This document shows positions 14,902 through 24,623 of a stretch of 52,881 nt of DNA, piece after piece. Within the stretch, counting starts at the first letter, position 1, and each line of letters starts with the position of its first letter. The stretch is from the NCBI GenBank assembly GCA_902810755.1, contig CADDYT010000031.1, forward strand, positions 1-52,881. Direction: 5' to 3'. A program made the position numbers and the translations under genes. This DNA comes from Chloroflexota bacterium. GTDB taxonomy: Bacteria > Chloroflexota > Ktedonobacteria > Ktedonobacterales > Ktedonobacteraceae. Below the pieces are notes generated by a model. It did no database searches and was not told where the DNA came from. It saw only the letters and a program-made list of their open reading frames with translations.

Positions 14902-15729
14902 CTATGCCACCGGAGATGACGAGCGGCGTGTCGGCTCGCTCTTGCCTATAGCCGGGGGACGCGGTATCTCACCATAGATGGGTAAGTGCAGCAGTTGTCT
15001 CACCTCATCCTTCGTATGCAGGCGATCATCCAGATAATCGGCCAGGAAGGCCAGGGCGATGCCGATAATCAGGCCTACCAGCAACAGTAGGACCAGCAGG
15101 GTGAGCTTATTACTCGCTGAACCTGGGCCGCGGGCGGGGCTGGTCGCGCTGCTGATGACCTGCGCCGAAACGGCAGGCTCGCTTTTACCAGATGTGCCGG
15201 TCGCATTCTGACCAATGACGTAATTGATGTAATTGCCAATATGATTGGCGCTGACCTCGCCGACGGCGTTGGCAATGGCCCATGCCCCTGCCGGTGTGGC
15301 CCATGTCACGCTAACGGTGACAAGATTGTGCAGGGCTACGGCAGAGAGCGCGCTCCCGATAGCTCCGCTATCCTGCCAGTTGCCCAGATCGGCATTAGCT
15401 CCAAACCGCTGTGCAATCTCATCTGTATCTTTACCGATTTGCTGAGAGACATCACTGTCAAATTCGTGCGAGGTCAGAATTGGCCCGTTTGCCAGCGCAT
15501 CGGCTAAATCCGTTGAAATCGTTAAATTATCCGCATAACTGGTATCCTGGTTATTGGTGGACTGCAAGGCGATCTCTAAGGTTACATTGGAGTGATACGC
15601 GGTCAGCGCACCGGGAGTTTTGCGCAGGTGATAGTATTGATAGCCCACATAGAGAGCTACCACGATGAAAACGAGGGCGACGAGCCAGAGACGCCGCCAG
15701 ATAATGGCCCAGTATGTCCGTAATTCCAC
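14902..15729 (-). CDS. Wzz/YveK-type polysaccharide chain-length determinant protein
   Basis: A 275-residue protein with an N-terminal helix (IWRRLWLVALVFIVVALYVG, residues 10-29) and a C-terminal helix (KLTLLVLLLLVGLIIGIALAF). A mostly periplasmic/extracellular segment lies between, and the end DYLDDRLHTKDEVRQLLHLPIYGEIP is the Wzz-family cytoplasmic tail that docks the CpsD kinase. Length and topology match capsular export co-polymerase adaptors of the Gram-positive YveK kind. It regulates polymer length and export together with a CpsD partner; the adjacent partner is degenerate. Confidence 0.8.
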   Translation of the reverse strand: MELRTYWAIIWRRLWLVALVFIVVALYVGYQYYHLRKTPGALTAYHSNVTLEIALQSTNNQDTSYADNLTISTDLADALANGPILTSHEFDSDVSQQIGKDTDEIAQRFGANADLGNWQDSGAIGSALSAVALHNLVTVSVTWATPAGAWAIANAVGEVSANHIGNYINYVIGQNATGTSGKSEPAVSAQVISSATSPARGPGSASNKLTLLVLLLLVGLIIGIALAFLADYLDDRLHTKDEVRQLLHLPIYGEIPRPPAIGKSEPTRRSSSPVA

Positions 15730-15772
15730 GTTCTATGCCTTTCTCTCCGTGATGTTGTTTCGATATGAGAAA

Positions 15773-16909
15773 TTACCGCAAGAGGTCACTGGTTGGCGTG
15801 CGCAGGGACCCTGCTTTACGGTCGCTCATCTTTGCCTCGATAAACTGCAAAATACGGCGATGGAAACGAGGCAGATCAAACTCCAGGGCATGATTGCGAA
15901 TTGCCTGTGGGTCAAACTGCCGCTCGTCGAAGGCCGCAAGGGCTGTGGTCAGGCTCTCTGCTGTTTGCTCGCGGAAGAAAAGGCCGGTCACGCCCTCGAC
16001 AACCGAGGCCAGCGCCCCGCCTGCCCCGTAAGCGATGACGGGACGGCCCGCAGCCTGGGCTTCCAGCGGCGTGATACCGAAGTCCTCTTCGCCGGGGAAG
16101 AGAAAGGCGCGGCAGTGCGTGTAATAGTGAAGCACTTCTTCGTCGGAGAGCCGCCCCGTGAAGCGGATGGTCGGCCCGGCCATCCTGCGCAGCCGTGCCT
16201 CGTCGCGACCGCTGCCGATGATGACCAGCGGTAATTGCAGCCGGTTGCATGCCTCAATGGCGAGGTCAATGCGCTTGTAAGGGATCAGACGGCTGACGAT
16301 CAGGAAATAGTCTTCCGGCTGCGTTGCCGGGTCGAAGGGGAAGCGTTGAGCCTCCACCGGCGGCGGAATCACCACTGCCTCGCGCCGATAATATTTGGCA
16401 ATGCGCTCGGCCACAACCGGCGAATTGGCAATAAAATGATCGACACGCATGGCGCTGGTCTGATCCCAGACACGCAGGCCGGTAATCAGAAACGGCAAAA
16501 CGCGCCGCGCCATACCTCCCAGTTGCTCGCGCTCGACATACTCCCTGTAGTTCCAGCACCAGCGCATCGGCGTATGACAGTAGCAGATATGCATGGTTTC
16601 CGGCTTCGTAATCACACCCTTGCCGAAGGCGCTGGAACTGCTCAGGACGAGATCGTAGCCGCGCAGGTCCAGGCTTTCCATCGCGAAAGGATAGAACGGC
16701 AGGTAGGGCTGGTGATGCTTCGTGACCAGCGGCAATTTCTGCATGAAGGTCGTGCGAATATCCATCTGGCGGAAGACCGGGTCAACCCGCTCAGGGTCAT
16801 AAATCGAAGTGTAGATGGGCGCGTCGGGGAAAATCTCGTGCAGGGCAATCACTACCCGTTCCGCGCCGCCCATCTGGTTCAGGTAATCATGAACCAGCGC
16901 AACTTTCAT
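15773..16909 (-). CDS. Family 4 glycosyltransferase (exopolysaccharide)
   Basis: A 378-residue GT4 enzyme. The N terminus [19 protein letters not shown] is the donor/acceptor-binding first strand. The C-terminal half has RFTGRLSDEEVLHYY and FPGEEDFGITPLEAQAAGRPVIAYGAGG, the conserved E-x7-E nucleotide-sugar motif. It would add a sugar to the lipid-linked precursor on the inner membrane face. The ATG at 16909 overlaps the stop of the sugar transferase gene by one base (TGATG), so translation is probably coupled; a TTG one codon upstream is also possible. Confidence 0.85.
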   Translation of the reverse strand: MKVALVHDYLNQMGGAERVVIALHEIFPDAPIYTSIYDPERVDPVFRQMDIRTTFMQKLPLVTKHHQPYLPFYPFAMESLDLRGYDLVLSSSSAFGKGVITKPETMHICYCHTPMRWCWNYREYVEREQLGGMARRVLPFLITGLRVWDQTSAMRVDHFIANSPVVAERIAKYYRREAVVIPPPVEAQRFPFDPATQPEDYFLIVSRLIPYKRIDLAIEACNRLQLPLVIIGSGRDEARLRRMAGPTIRFTGRLSDEEVLHYYTHCRAFLFPGEEDFGITPLEAQAAGRPVIAYGAGGALASVVEGVTGLFFREQTAESLTTALAAFDERQFDPQAIRNHALEFDLPRFHRRILQFIEAKMSDRKAGSLRTPTSDLLR

Positions 16910-18522
16910 CAATAAGCCCCCCTTCTGCGCAGCACAGCCGGGATGGTGCGCAGCAATATCTGGAAATACAGGCGCAGCGACCAGTTAGAGATGTAATAGA
17001 GGTCCATCAGCACGCCTTCGTCGAAGCTCAAATCGCTGCGTCCGCGTACCTGCCACAACCCTGTCAGGCCCGGCATGATGGTCAGGCGTCCTTTCTGCCA
17101 GTCCTCGTACTGAGCCACCTCCTGTGGTAGCGGCGGGCGCGGCCCAACAAGGCTCATTTCACCCCTGAGGACATTGATCAACTGTGGAAATTCATCAAAA
17201 CTGGTGCGCCGCAGGAATTTGCCCACCGGCGTGATACGCGGGTCGTCTCTCATCTTGAACAACGGCCCCTGCGCCTCGTTATAGCGCATGAGATTCGCCA
17301 GAATCTGGTCGGCGTTCTGATACATCGAGCGGAACTTGTAGACTTTGAACGGCCTGCCATTCAAACCAATGCGCGTCTGTTTGTAAATGATCGGCCCCGG
17401 CGAGTCCATCCGAATAGCGATGGCAATACACACCCACAGGGGAATGCCCAGCGCCAGGATGAGCAGCGAGATAGACACATCCACGAAGCGCGTGATCGCT
17501 TGCTGCCAGCGATTGAGCGAATTCTGCTTGATGCTCAGCAGAGGGATACCTTCGATAGCCTCCATATCGATACGCGACAGGCTCAGTTCGTGCAAATCAG
17601 GGATGAGTTTGAATGATGCGCCCAGCCGCTCGCACAGCTTCACGCTTTTAATGGTTTGCTCGTGCAGGCGCGACGGCAGAGCAATAATCACCTCATCGAC
17701 CTGCATAGAGCGGATGACCAGGTCGAGGTCTTCGAGCGTACCAAGCATCTTAAAGCGTCCGAAATCGCTGGGTGGTTCGTTCATATCGTGCAGGAAGCCG
17801 ACAATGGAGTAGCCGAGGCTGGGATTGGCGGCGATATGCTGCATCACCATCTTGCCCAGTCGGCCAGAACCGACGACGAGCAGGCGCGTCTCTCCCAGCC
17901 CCAGTCGGTAGAGCATGCCCATGCCGACGCCTACGATGAGCCGACCCAGGGAAAGCAGGACGATGGCGGCAATCCAGACAAACGGCACCAGCAGGCGAGA
18001 ACTGGCCATTGGCTGCACTACAAAATAGTAAGTAATCAGAAAGGCAAGGCCGATGGTCGCGGAACTGGCGATTGTCCACATCTGGCGAAACCATGTTCCG
18101 GTCAGCCGATATTTGTACAGCCCGCGCAGGGCAAAAATGATGATCAAGCCAATAACAATGCCGATTTGCAGCGATTGAAAATTGCTGAGCGGGGCGAGAA
18201 CCGCTTTACCATGCGGCCCGTTATCGATCACGCTATCGCGAATGTTGTTGAGCAACCGGGTAAGGAAATTATTCTCTGAGATGAGATACAGGCGCAGGTA
18301 GTAAGCCAGCTGGAAGGAAACGTAGACCAGCCATGCATCCAGAATGAGCATAATGACGCACTCGAAGACCCGCCACTGACGCCGGTGAGAACGCCGTCTG
18401 GAAATGGCCTCCATAATTGGACCGGTCGCTCCTCTGCTGATGTCCAGAGAGCCTGTCCGGTCGGTATCTGTTGGCAGGCTGGCTCTGGTGCTGCTCAGTC
18501 TGGAAAACTCGCTTCTATTCAC
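16909..18522 (-). CDS. Polyprenyl-phosphate sugar-1-phosphate transferase (WcaJ/WbaP type)
   Basis: A 537-residue initiating enzyme of exopolysaccharide assembly. Hydrophobic helices lie in the N-terminal ~180 residues, a CoA-binding-like Rossmann region follows ([19 protein letters not shown] near 215), then the C-terminal catalytic domain. The latter has a helix near 345, [41 protein letters not shown], and [14 protein letters not shown], all diagnostic. It transfers a hexose-1-phosphate from UDP-sugar to undecaprenyl phosphate. The start is a GTG at 18522 with a weak site; a later ATG at 18414 is possible. It overlaps the next gene by one base. Confidence 0.88.
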   Translation of the reverse strand: MNRSEFSRLSSTRASLPTDTDRTGSLDISRGATGPIMEAISRRRSHRRQWRVFECVIMLILDAWLVYVSFQLAYYLRLYLISENNFLTRLLNNIRDSVIDNGPHGKAVLAPLSNFQSLQIGIVIGLIIIFALRGLYKYRLTGTWFRQMWTIASSATIGLAFLITYYFVVQPMASSRLLVPFVWIAAIVLLSLGRLIVGVGMGMLYRLGLGETRLLVVGSGRLGKMVMQHIAANPSLGYSIVGFLHDMNEPPSDFGRFKMLGTLEDLDLVIRSMQVDEVIIALPSRLHEQTIKSVKLCERLGASFKLIPDLHELSLSRIDMEAIEGIPLLSIKQNSLNRWQQAITRFVDVSISLLILALGIPLWVCIAIAIRMDSPGPIIYKQTRIGLNGRPFKVYKFRSMYQNADQILANLMRYNEAQGPLFKMRDDPRITPVGKFLRRTSFDEFPQLINVLRGEMSLVGPRPPLPQEVAQYEDWQKGRLTIMPGLTGLWQVRGRSDLSFDEGVLMDLYYISNWSLRLYFQILLRTIPAVLRRRGAY

Positions 18523-18564
18523 AGTCCCACTCTCATGTGTAGCATCTGGTCAATTGTACATATT

Positions 18565-19758
18565 TTAATGAACGTATGAAACACGTTGAAAATTGTTATT
18601 TGCCGCGTGGAATTGTGCCGCCCGTTCATAGACGGCAACCGTTTGTTCCACCATGCGCTGCGCTGAAAACTGCACAGCCACCTCGCCAGCCATCGTGCGG
18701 CACTTTTGCCGGTACTCCTCATCGGTCAGCGCCCGGTAAAGGGCCTGTGCCATTCCCTCGACATCCTGTGGCTCTACACAAAGGGCAATGCCCGCGCCCG
18801 CTTCCGGCAGGCTCGAAACGGTTGAGGTGACGACCGGCGTGCCAGCAGCCAGCGCCTCCGCAACAGGCAGGCCGAAGCCCTCGTACAGCGAGGGATAAAT
18901 AAAGGCCCCGGCGGCATGATACCAGAGCGCCTGTTCCTCGTCGGCTACATAGCCGGGAAAAACCACTTCTGATTCTAACCCCAGTTGCCGCACTCTGTCA
19001 AAGATTGCTTCATATAACCAGCCCTTTCCGCCTACCAGCGCCAGCTTTTCCCTGCGCTGATACACTTCTCGCAGGCGCGCATACGCCTCGATAAGGGTGG
19101 TAATGTTTTTACGTGGTTCCAGCGTTCCAAGATACAGCAAGAAGCCGTTTTCCAATCCGTATTTCTGCCGGAAACTGCTGATAGTTCCTTCATCTATGTC
19201 ACTGGCGAACCGCTGATCGATACACGGGTAGACCGTATGCAGGCGTTCGGCGGCAACTCCTGCCAGTTCGATGGCATCTTGCCGCGTGCTATCTGAGACG
19301 GAAATAATCATGGTTGCCTGGCGCAGGCTGCGCATCGTAAATGTTCGATGATACAGCCGCTTCGGGCGTGTCAGTACATGCGGAAAGCGCAGGAATGCCA
19401 GGTCGTGCAGGGTAATCACCCCGGCACACGCGCGCGGTAACAGAGTTGGCAGGACATTGACCGGTGAATGAAGCACATCAATGCGTTTTTGCCGGATCAG
19501 CGAGGGCAGCGTCAACTGCTCCCAGGCCACGCGCGCGGCTGGACGCTCTTCCGGCCATGGAACAGACACGTAGGTAATGCGGGGATGGTAGGCGGCGAGG
19601 CGTTCTACCACCTCCTCTCCATTCACGAAAACGGTATATTCATGCTCTCCCGGTTGCCGCGCAAGCTCCGTGAGCAGGAACCGAATGTACCGGCTCACAC
19701 CTCCATTACGATAATTCTGACTGTAGGAGAGCAACTGCGCATTTATGCCGACGTGCAT
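18565..19758 (-). CDS. Family 4 glycosyltransferase (mannosyltransferase-like)
   Basis: A 397-residue GT4 enzyme. The N-terminal NGGVSRYIRFLL, central FLLYLGTLEPRKNITTLIEAY, LVGGKGW and C-terminal YPSLYEGFGLPVAEALAAGTPVV (E-x7-E) are the family marks. The layout resembles alpha-mannosyl/rhamnosyl transferases of surface glycans. GAGGAG lies about 8 bases before the ATG at 19758. It is first on the minus strand of the cluster, with the sugar transferase 42 bases downstream, and would be driven by a promoter in 19759-19850. Confidence 0.85.
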   Translation of the reverse strand: MHVGINAQLLSYSQNYRNGGVSRYIRFLLTELARQPGEHEYTVFVNGEEVVERLAAYHPRITYVSVPWPEERPAARVAWEQLTLPSLIRQKRIDVLHSPVNVLPTLLPRACAGVITLHDLAFLRFPHVLTRPKRLYHRTFTMRSLRQATMIISVSDSTRQDAIELAGVAAERLHTVYPCIDQRFASDIDEGTISSFRQKYGLENGFLLYLGTLEPRKNITTLIEAYARLREVYQRREKLALVGGKGWLYEAIFDRVRQLGLESEVVFPGYVADEEQALWYHAAGAFIYPSLYEGFGLPVAEALAAGTPVVTSTVSSLPEAGAGIALCVEPQDVEGMAQALYRALTDEEYRQKCRTMAGEVAVQFSAQRMVEQTVAVYERAAQFHAANNNFQRVSYVH

Positions 19759-19845
19759 TGTTCTTCACTCCTCAATGCCATATAACGGCCCGGAAATTCC
19801 GCAGGTAACAGGCTGGCCTTTTTAGTTCAGTCGGGCGAAAAATGC

Positions 19846-19889
19846 TTGCATGCCTTACGGATAAGGAGTATACTCAACTGTAACAGTTG
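19846..19889 (+). promoter_or_regulatory. PP2C promoter P1 with perfect CAACTG-TAA-CAGTTG palindrome
   Basis: -35 TTGCAT at 19846-19851, a 17-base spacer, -10 TATACT at 19869-19874, and directly after it CAACTGTAACAGTTG (19875-19889), a perfect 6-bp inverted repeat with a 3-base centre. Its last 12 bases are identical to the sequence at 3766-3777, also right after a -10. Confidence 0.65.
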
Positions 19890-19949
19890 CGCGAATGGCC
19901 GACGGGCAAGTTGGCAAAGAAAGAGGTCATATGCCAGAGAGAAAATACA

Positions 19950-19978
19950 TTGCGTTTTTCTCTATGTCGGTGTATTAT
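19950..19978 (+). promoter_or_regulatory. PP2C promoter P2
   Basis: -35 TTGCGT at 19950-19955, a 17-base spacer and -10 TATTAT at 19973-19978, about 104 bases before the TTG start at 20082. Confidence 0.55.
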
Positions 19979-20081
19979 AGCCTAAAGTTGGCGCAACTGT
20001 TGATATGTAAACTACGTCATCTGGCGTACCTGGTTGGCGTAGGCAGGGGCGTAAGCGACTAAAAAACGGGAGAGAATCGCG

Positions 20082-22526
20082 TTGGCCAAACAACTCCGTC
20101 TCGATGTTGCACAGCTAACAGATGTTGGGCGCAAGCGTGAACACAACGAAGACAACATGGCCTATGTCATCCCGAAAGACCCACAGGTGATGACGAAGAA
20201 GGGCGCGTTGTTCATCGTGGCCGATGGTATGGGTGGCCATGCAGCCGGCGAGGTGGCAAGCGAAATAGCTGTTGACACGGTAAGCAATACCTACTACCAG
20301 GATGACAGTGAAGATGTTGCTGCCTCTCTGTTGCAGGCCATCAAGCGTGCGAATGCGTTGATCCATCAACGGGCGGCAGAGAATATGCTGCGTAGCGGTA
20401 TGGGAACGACCTGTGTGGCAGCGGTCTTACGCGGCAATATGGCCTACATCGCCAACGTCGGCGATAGCCGTGCCTATTTTATGCGTAATGGACAGGTGAA
20501 GCAAGTATCGCAGGACCACTCCTGGGTGGCAGAGCAGGTGCGCGCCGGTCTGCTGACCGACGATCAGGCCCGCACGCACGCGCAGCGCAATGTAATCACG
20601 CGCTGTCTGGGTACGCAGGCCGATGTCGATATTGATATTTTCACCGAAGAGCTGCGAGAAGGCGATTCACTCGTCCTTTGCACCGATGGCCTCTCCGGTC
20701 TGGTCAGCGATGACGAAATACGGCGCATCGTGGAGCAATACGTGCCGCAGGAGAGTGTCTATCACCTGATCGAGCAGGCCAATAACAACGGTGGCCCGGA
20801 TAACATTACAGCCATTGTGCTGCGTGTGCTGGAGGTCGGCGTAGAACCCCCTGGTGTGCGCCGCCCGGTCGCTGTGGGCGGGCGTGAAACGGGTGAGGAT
20901 ACGGCTATTTTGAGCATGCTGCCGGGCACGCAGCCCGGCACAACTCTGCGTCCGCTCGATGGGCGCATTCCCAGCGCACCCTTGCGCTATGCCAGCGGCC
21001 CCCTCTCGCCTCTTGCCGATAGCATTACCGCTCCTCAGCCAACGCTGCGCGCTTCGGCCAGGCGGACACGCCTGCTCTATCCCACCCTTGCCCTCTGTCT
21101 CCTTTTAATCGTCGCTCTCGTTGCTACCGGCGCTTACTATTTCCTGCGCCCCCATAGCGATGCTACTGCCCAATCTCTTCAGAAAGCTCAGGGCTTGATT
21201 GCTCAGGCAAAGCTGGAAAAGAATGCTGCCACTGCCTTACAGGATCTGTCACAGGCCCAGAATATCTTGCGCGGCCTGCAATCAGGCGCGCTCAGCAGCG
21301 ATCAACAGGCAACCGTCAACACGTTGCTGCAAAGAGACCTCACCAATGCAGTGAAGAACGCCATTACACAGTACGATCAGCAATCGGCCATCTCGGTTTT
21401 CCCCTGTTCCGGCCTTCCTTCTGCCAGCCCGGTCAACACCGGCAGCACGAATACCACGCCGCAGACCCTTATCGCGGTGCAGAATGGCAAAAATACACAG
21501 TTCTATACCCTTGCCGCCGATAACAACCTGTATCAGATGAGCAGTCAGTCCGGTCAGTTCGGCCTGGTCAATCGCCTGAGTTTGCAGTCGGGTATGCGCG
21601 TCCTGGCGGTCGCTGGCGATAATACTCGTTTGTTCCTGCTCACCGACCTGCCAAGCGCAAATACGCATGGCTACCGCGTTGGTCTCCTTTTGCCCGGTCA
21701 GAGCAGCCCGAAGTTGCAGCCGCTGGCCAGTGTCACGAGCCAGAATCAGCAGTTGTTGCCCACGCTGATGACGGCCTGGGGAAATGATGTCTACGTCGTG
21801 CTGACCTCGCCCCCCACCGTTTCCAACAATGCTGCCAACAGCGTTATCCTGGATTATACGGTTGGCTCCAATAACACGCTCAGTACAAGCCCTACTCGCG
21901 TTTCTATCGGAACCTCGACTACCGTGACCAGTATCACCGCTTTTCCCGGCCATCTGTTGTTTCTGCTGCTCCAGGATGGCACCATCCAGAGTTTGCAACT
22001 GGATGCCCCGAATCCTGCTGCCACCAGTGTCCTGATCCAGCATCCTCTGGCCGCTCCTTTGAGCGTAACTGCCAGCGCCTATCGTGCCGGCATGGCCGTG
22101 CCTACGGCGACGGTCTCGACCTCTGCCGGGAGCGGCAATGTCCCGCTCAACGTCGTTGGAGCCTCTCAATTGACGGCGGGCATGGTCGGGAACGGGAGCC
22201 AGCCCCATCTCTATGTCGTTGACCCCGGAAATCATCGTATGCTGGATCTGCAGATGAGCGTCCCTTCTTCTGCCACACCAACGCCGACGACGTCCAGCAA
22301 CGGCAATGGTGGTTCGCCGGCAAAGCAGTCGGGCAGCGTCACCATGCAACTTCAGCAGCAATATGTCTCAACCAGCCTCTTCAATCAACTGGGAAGCGTG
22401 GTCACAGATCCAAAAGGCTTGCCCATCTATGCCCTGACGAAAAGCCAGGTCGCGAACAGTACTTCTCCTGTTCTGAGCCTGGTTGCTCTCGACCCCACCG
22501 CTTTCAAAACCGGCAGTTGTGCATAA
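20082..22526 (+). CDS. PP2C-type Ser/Thr phosphatase with transmembrane anchor and large extracellular domain
   Basis: An 814-residue protein. Residues ~5-250 are a PP2C phosphatase with RKREHNEDN, VADGMGGHAAGE, GDSRAY and GGPDNITAIVL, including the metal-binding Asp residues. A single helix (TLALCLLLIVALVATGAYYF, ~332-352) follows a basic linker, then ~460 residues outside rich in Ser/Thr/Gln. The outer part has propeller-like repeating strands (LIAVQNGKNTQFYTLAADNN...), and a PTPTTSSNGNGG linker. The catalytic domain would reverse Ser/Thr kinase signalling, such as that of the kinase at 38321. TTG start with GGGAGAG 7 bases upstream. Two promoters lie ahead. Confidence 0.85.
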   Translation: MAKQLRLDVAQLTDVGRKREHNEDNMAYVIPKDPQVMTKKGALFIVADGMGGHAAGEVASEIAVDTVSNTYYQDDSEDVAASLLQAIKRANALIHQRAAENMLRSGMGTTCVAAVLRGNMAYIANVGDSRAYFMRNGQVKQVSQDHSWVAEQVRAGLLTDDQARTHAQRNVITRCLGTQADVDIDIFTEELREGDSLVLCTDGLSGLVSDDEIRRIVEQYVPQESVYHLIEQANNNGGPDNITAIVLRVLEVGVEPPGVRRPVAVGGRETGEDTAILSMLPGTQPGTTLRPLDGRIPSAPLRYASGPLSPLADSITAPQPTLRASARRTRLLYPTLALCLLLIVALVATGAYYFLRPHSDATAQSLQKAQGLIAQAKLEKNAATALQDLSQAQNILRGLQSGALSSDQQATVNTLLQRDLTNAVKNAITQYDQQSAISVFPCSGLPSASPVNTGSTNTTPQTLIAVQNGKNTQFYTLAADNNLYQMSSQSGQFGLVNRLSLQSGMRVLAVAGDNTRLFLLTDLPSANTHGYRVGLLLPGQSSPKLQPLASVTSQNQQLLPTLMTAWGNDVYVVLTSPPTVSNNAANSVILDYTVGSNNTLSTSPTRVSIGTSTTVTSITAFPGHLLFLLLQDGTIQSLQLDAPNPAATSVLIQHPLAAPLSVTASAYRAGMAVPTATVSTSAGSGNVPLNVVGASQLTAGMVGNGSQPHLYVVDPGNHRMLDLQMSVPSSATPTPTTSSNGNGGSPAKQSGSVTMQLQQQYVSTSLFNQLGSVVTDPKGLPIYALTKSQVANSTSPVLSLVALDPTAFKTGSCA

Positions 22527-22653
22527 GCCCGATTCATAGTAATATTATCTGGCACAGTGAAATGCAAATGTCTCCAGTTTCCCGGGCATTTGCCTCTTGT
22601 TTCCCTTTGCCTCTGAGCTTATCTTTTGCAATAAATAAAGGAGTTAATGATAC

Positions 22654-24444
22654 GTGAGTTATGAAGTGCATTACCGTACCCATACCTGCGGCGAACTGAC
22701 GGCGGAAAACGTCGGGCAGCAGGTAAAGCTGGCAGGCTGGGTCAATCGCCGCCGCGATCATGGCGGACTTATCTTTTTTGACATTCGTGACCGTTATGGC
22801 ATGACACAGGTGATCTGCGATCCCGAACGCTCGCCGCAAGCGCACCGGATCGCTTCCACGCTGCGTTCTGAATATGTGGTACAGGTGAGCGGAACGGTCG
22901 TTCATCGCTTGCCCGGTACGGAAAATCCCAATCTGAGTACCGGCGCTATCGAGGTTGCCGCCGATGAGATCGAGATTCTCAATCCGGCTCGCACTACGCC
23001 GTTTCCTATTGCCGATAACATCCCGGTTGACGAATCGCTCCGGCTCAAATATCGCTATCTGGATCTGCGCCGTCCCACTATGCGCAACAACATGATTCTG
23101 CGTCACCGCGTGGTCAAGGCTATTCGCGACTACCTCGATGAGCGCGGCTTCCTTGAAATCGAGACCCCCATCTTGATGAAAAGCACGCCTGAAGGGGCGC
23201 GCGACTACCTCGTGCCAAGTCGCCTCTATCCCGGCGAGTTCTACGCCCTGCCGCAGTCGCCGCAGCAGCTCAAACAGTTACTGATGGTAGCCGGGCTGGA
23301 TCGCTACTTCCAGATCGCCCGCTGTTTCCGCGACGAGGACCAGCGTTCCGACCGCCAGCCTGAATTTACGCAGCTTGACGTGGAAATGTCCTTCGTGGAC
23401 GAGGAAGATGTCATGTCGCTCATCGAGGGCCTGCTGATCTTCCTGATTGAGAAGACCACGAAGAAGCATATCAAGCAGGTACCATTCCCGCGCCTGAGCT
23501 ATCAATACGTCATGGAACGCTACGGCACCGACCATCCCGACCTGCGCTTCGACCTGCCGCTTGTCACCGTTTCCGATCTGGCGGCGGCTGGCAATTTCGG
23601 CGTCTTCAAAAACGCGCTCGCGGCTGGCGGCACAGTCAAGGGCATTCGCGTCCCCGGCGCCGGCGGTTACAGCCGCAAGGAGATCGAGGAACTGACCGAA
23701 TTCGCGCGCACGCTTGGCGCGAAAGGTCTGGTCTCGCTGGCGATCGGCCCATCGGGCGAGGTGAAGTCCCCGCTGACAAAATTCATGGCTGCCGAAGAGG
23801 TGCAGGCCATTATTGACCGCCTGCAGGGCGAGCCGGGCGACCTCTTGCTCTTCGTCGCCGATAGCGGCAAAGTGGTCAACGATGTCCTCTACCGTCTGCG
23901 CATCAAGCTGGCGGAGCGGCTGAACCTGATTGACCCGAACGAGATGGCGCTGTGCTGGGTCGTCGATTTCCCCTTGCTGCACTACAACGAGGAAGAGCAG
24001 CGGTACGAAGCCGAACACAACCCCTTCTCCGGTATGGACGAGGCCCATATCGAGCGGCTCGATACCAACCCGCTGAATATTCGCGCGAAGCAATACGACA
24101 TCATCTGCAACGGCTATGAAGTCGGCGGCGGCAGCGTGCGCATCAACGTCTCCGAACTCCAGCGCAAAGTCTTCTCGCTTATGAACATGAACGATGAGCA
24201 GATCAAGGAGCAGTTCGGTCACATGCTCGAAGCTTTCGAGTACGGCGCGCCCCCGCACGGCGGCATCGCCCTGGGGATCGACCGCCTGGTTATGCTGCTG
24301 GCCGATGAGGAGAATATTCGCGAAGTCATTGCCTTCCCCAAAACGCAGGCCGCCATCGACCTGCTCATGAACGCTCCCTCACCCGTGGATGAAAAGCAAC
24401 TGGAAGAACTCCATTTGCAGGTGCGTCCGCTTGAAAAGAAGTAG
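22654..24444 (+). CDS. aspS: Aspartyl-tRNA synthetase
   Basis: A 596-residue class II aminoacyl-tRNA synthetase of the bacterial type. The N-terminal OB-fold anticodon-binding domain has [24 protein letters not shown]. Motif 2 is [26 protein letters not shown] (around 220-245), and the ~110-residue GAD insertion typical of bacteria lies between motif 2 and the C-terminal motif 3, [13 protein letters not shown]. It charges tRNA-Asp with aspartate. The GTG start has AAAGGAG at a good distance. A 27-bp perfect hairpin begins inside its stop codon. Confidence 0.95.
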   Translation: MSYEVHYRTHTCGELTAENVGQQVKLAGWVNRRRDHGGLIFFDIRDRYGMTQVICDPERSPQAHRIASTLRSEYVVQVSGTVVHRLPGTENPNLSTGAIEVAADEIEILNPARTTPFPIADNIPVDESLRLKYRYLDLRRPTMRNNMILRHRVVKAIRDYLDERGFLEIETPILMKSTPEGARDYLVPSRLYPGEFYALPQSPQQLKQLLMVAGLDRYFQIARCFRDEDQRSDRQPEFTQLDVEMSFVDEEDVMSLIEGLLIFLIEKTTKKHIKQVPFPRLSYQYVMERYGTDHPDLRFDLPLVTVSDLAAAGNFGVFKNALAAGGTVKGIRVPGAGGYSRKEIEELTEFARTLGAKGLVSLAIGPSGEVKSPLTKFMAAEEVQAIIDRLQGEPGDLLLFVADSGKVVNDVLYRLRIKLAERLNLIDPNEMALCWVVDFPLLHYNEEEQRYEAEHNPFSGMDEAHIERLDTNPLNIRAKQYDIICNGYEVGGGSVRINVSELQRKVFSLMNMNDEQIKEQFGHMLEAFEYGAPPHGGIALGIDRLVMLLADEENIREVIAFPKTQAAIDLLMNAPSPVDEKQLEELHLQVRPLEKK

Positions 24445-24506
24445 TCTCATCTATGGTAATGGACGGGCACAGGTACCGCTGCCCGTCCATTACCATAGAT
24501 GAGACT
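24443..24506. repeat. 27-bp perfect inverted repeat at the 3' end of aspS
   Basis: Left arm (24443-24469) begins in the aspS TAG and reads AGTCTCATCTATGGTAAT then GGACGGGCA; the right arm at 24480-24506 is its exact complement. The 10-base loop is CAGGTACCGC. No T-run follows in either direction, so it is not a standard terminator although it may act as one or protect the 3' end. Confidence 0.85.
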
Positions 24507-24541
24507 ATGGTACCGGTCTCCTGTAAATTTGGATACCTGAG

Positions 24542-24547
24542 TATAAT
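24542..24547 (+). promoter_or_regulatory. -10 element upstream of the ArsR-type regulator
   Basis: Exact TATAAT 77 bases ahead of the ATG at 24624, within CTGAGTATAATGG. The -35 at 17 bases would read TCCTGT, a poor match. Confidence 0.4.
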
Positions 24548-24623
24548 GGATGTAGGTTCACCCCCAGAAACACAAAAAAGAAATTGTATAGAGCATCCGG
24601 TTGGGAGGATGGAAGGAGAAGAA

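Larger units (their letters stand above)
19759..20081. other. Divergent promoter region between exopolysaccharide cluster and PP2C gene
   Basis: A 323-base gene-free region. Plus-strand elements: promoter P1 (19846-19874) with CAACTGTAACAGTTG at its start point, and P2 (19950-19978), both reading into the PP2C gene. On the minus strand TTACCT, 17 bases, TTATAT at about 19781-19809 is a possible promoter for the exopolysaccharide genes, which I rate low. A stem AGAGAAAA...TTTTTCTCT lies around 19938-19963, overlapping P2. Confidence 0.55.

Noticed and set aside
21282..22361. Minus-strand 359-codon frame antisense to the PP2C extracellular domain
   Set aside because: Composition of an antisense shadow (Arg/Gly/His-rich), no start signal.
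24453..24623. 5' extension of the ArsR-type gene across the aspS hairpin
   Set aside because: The extension lacks a ribosome site and family similarity; AAGGAG at about 24613 fits the start at 24624.
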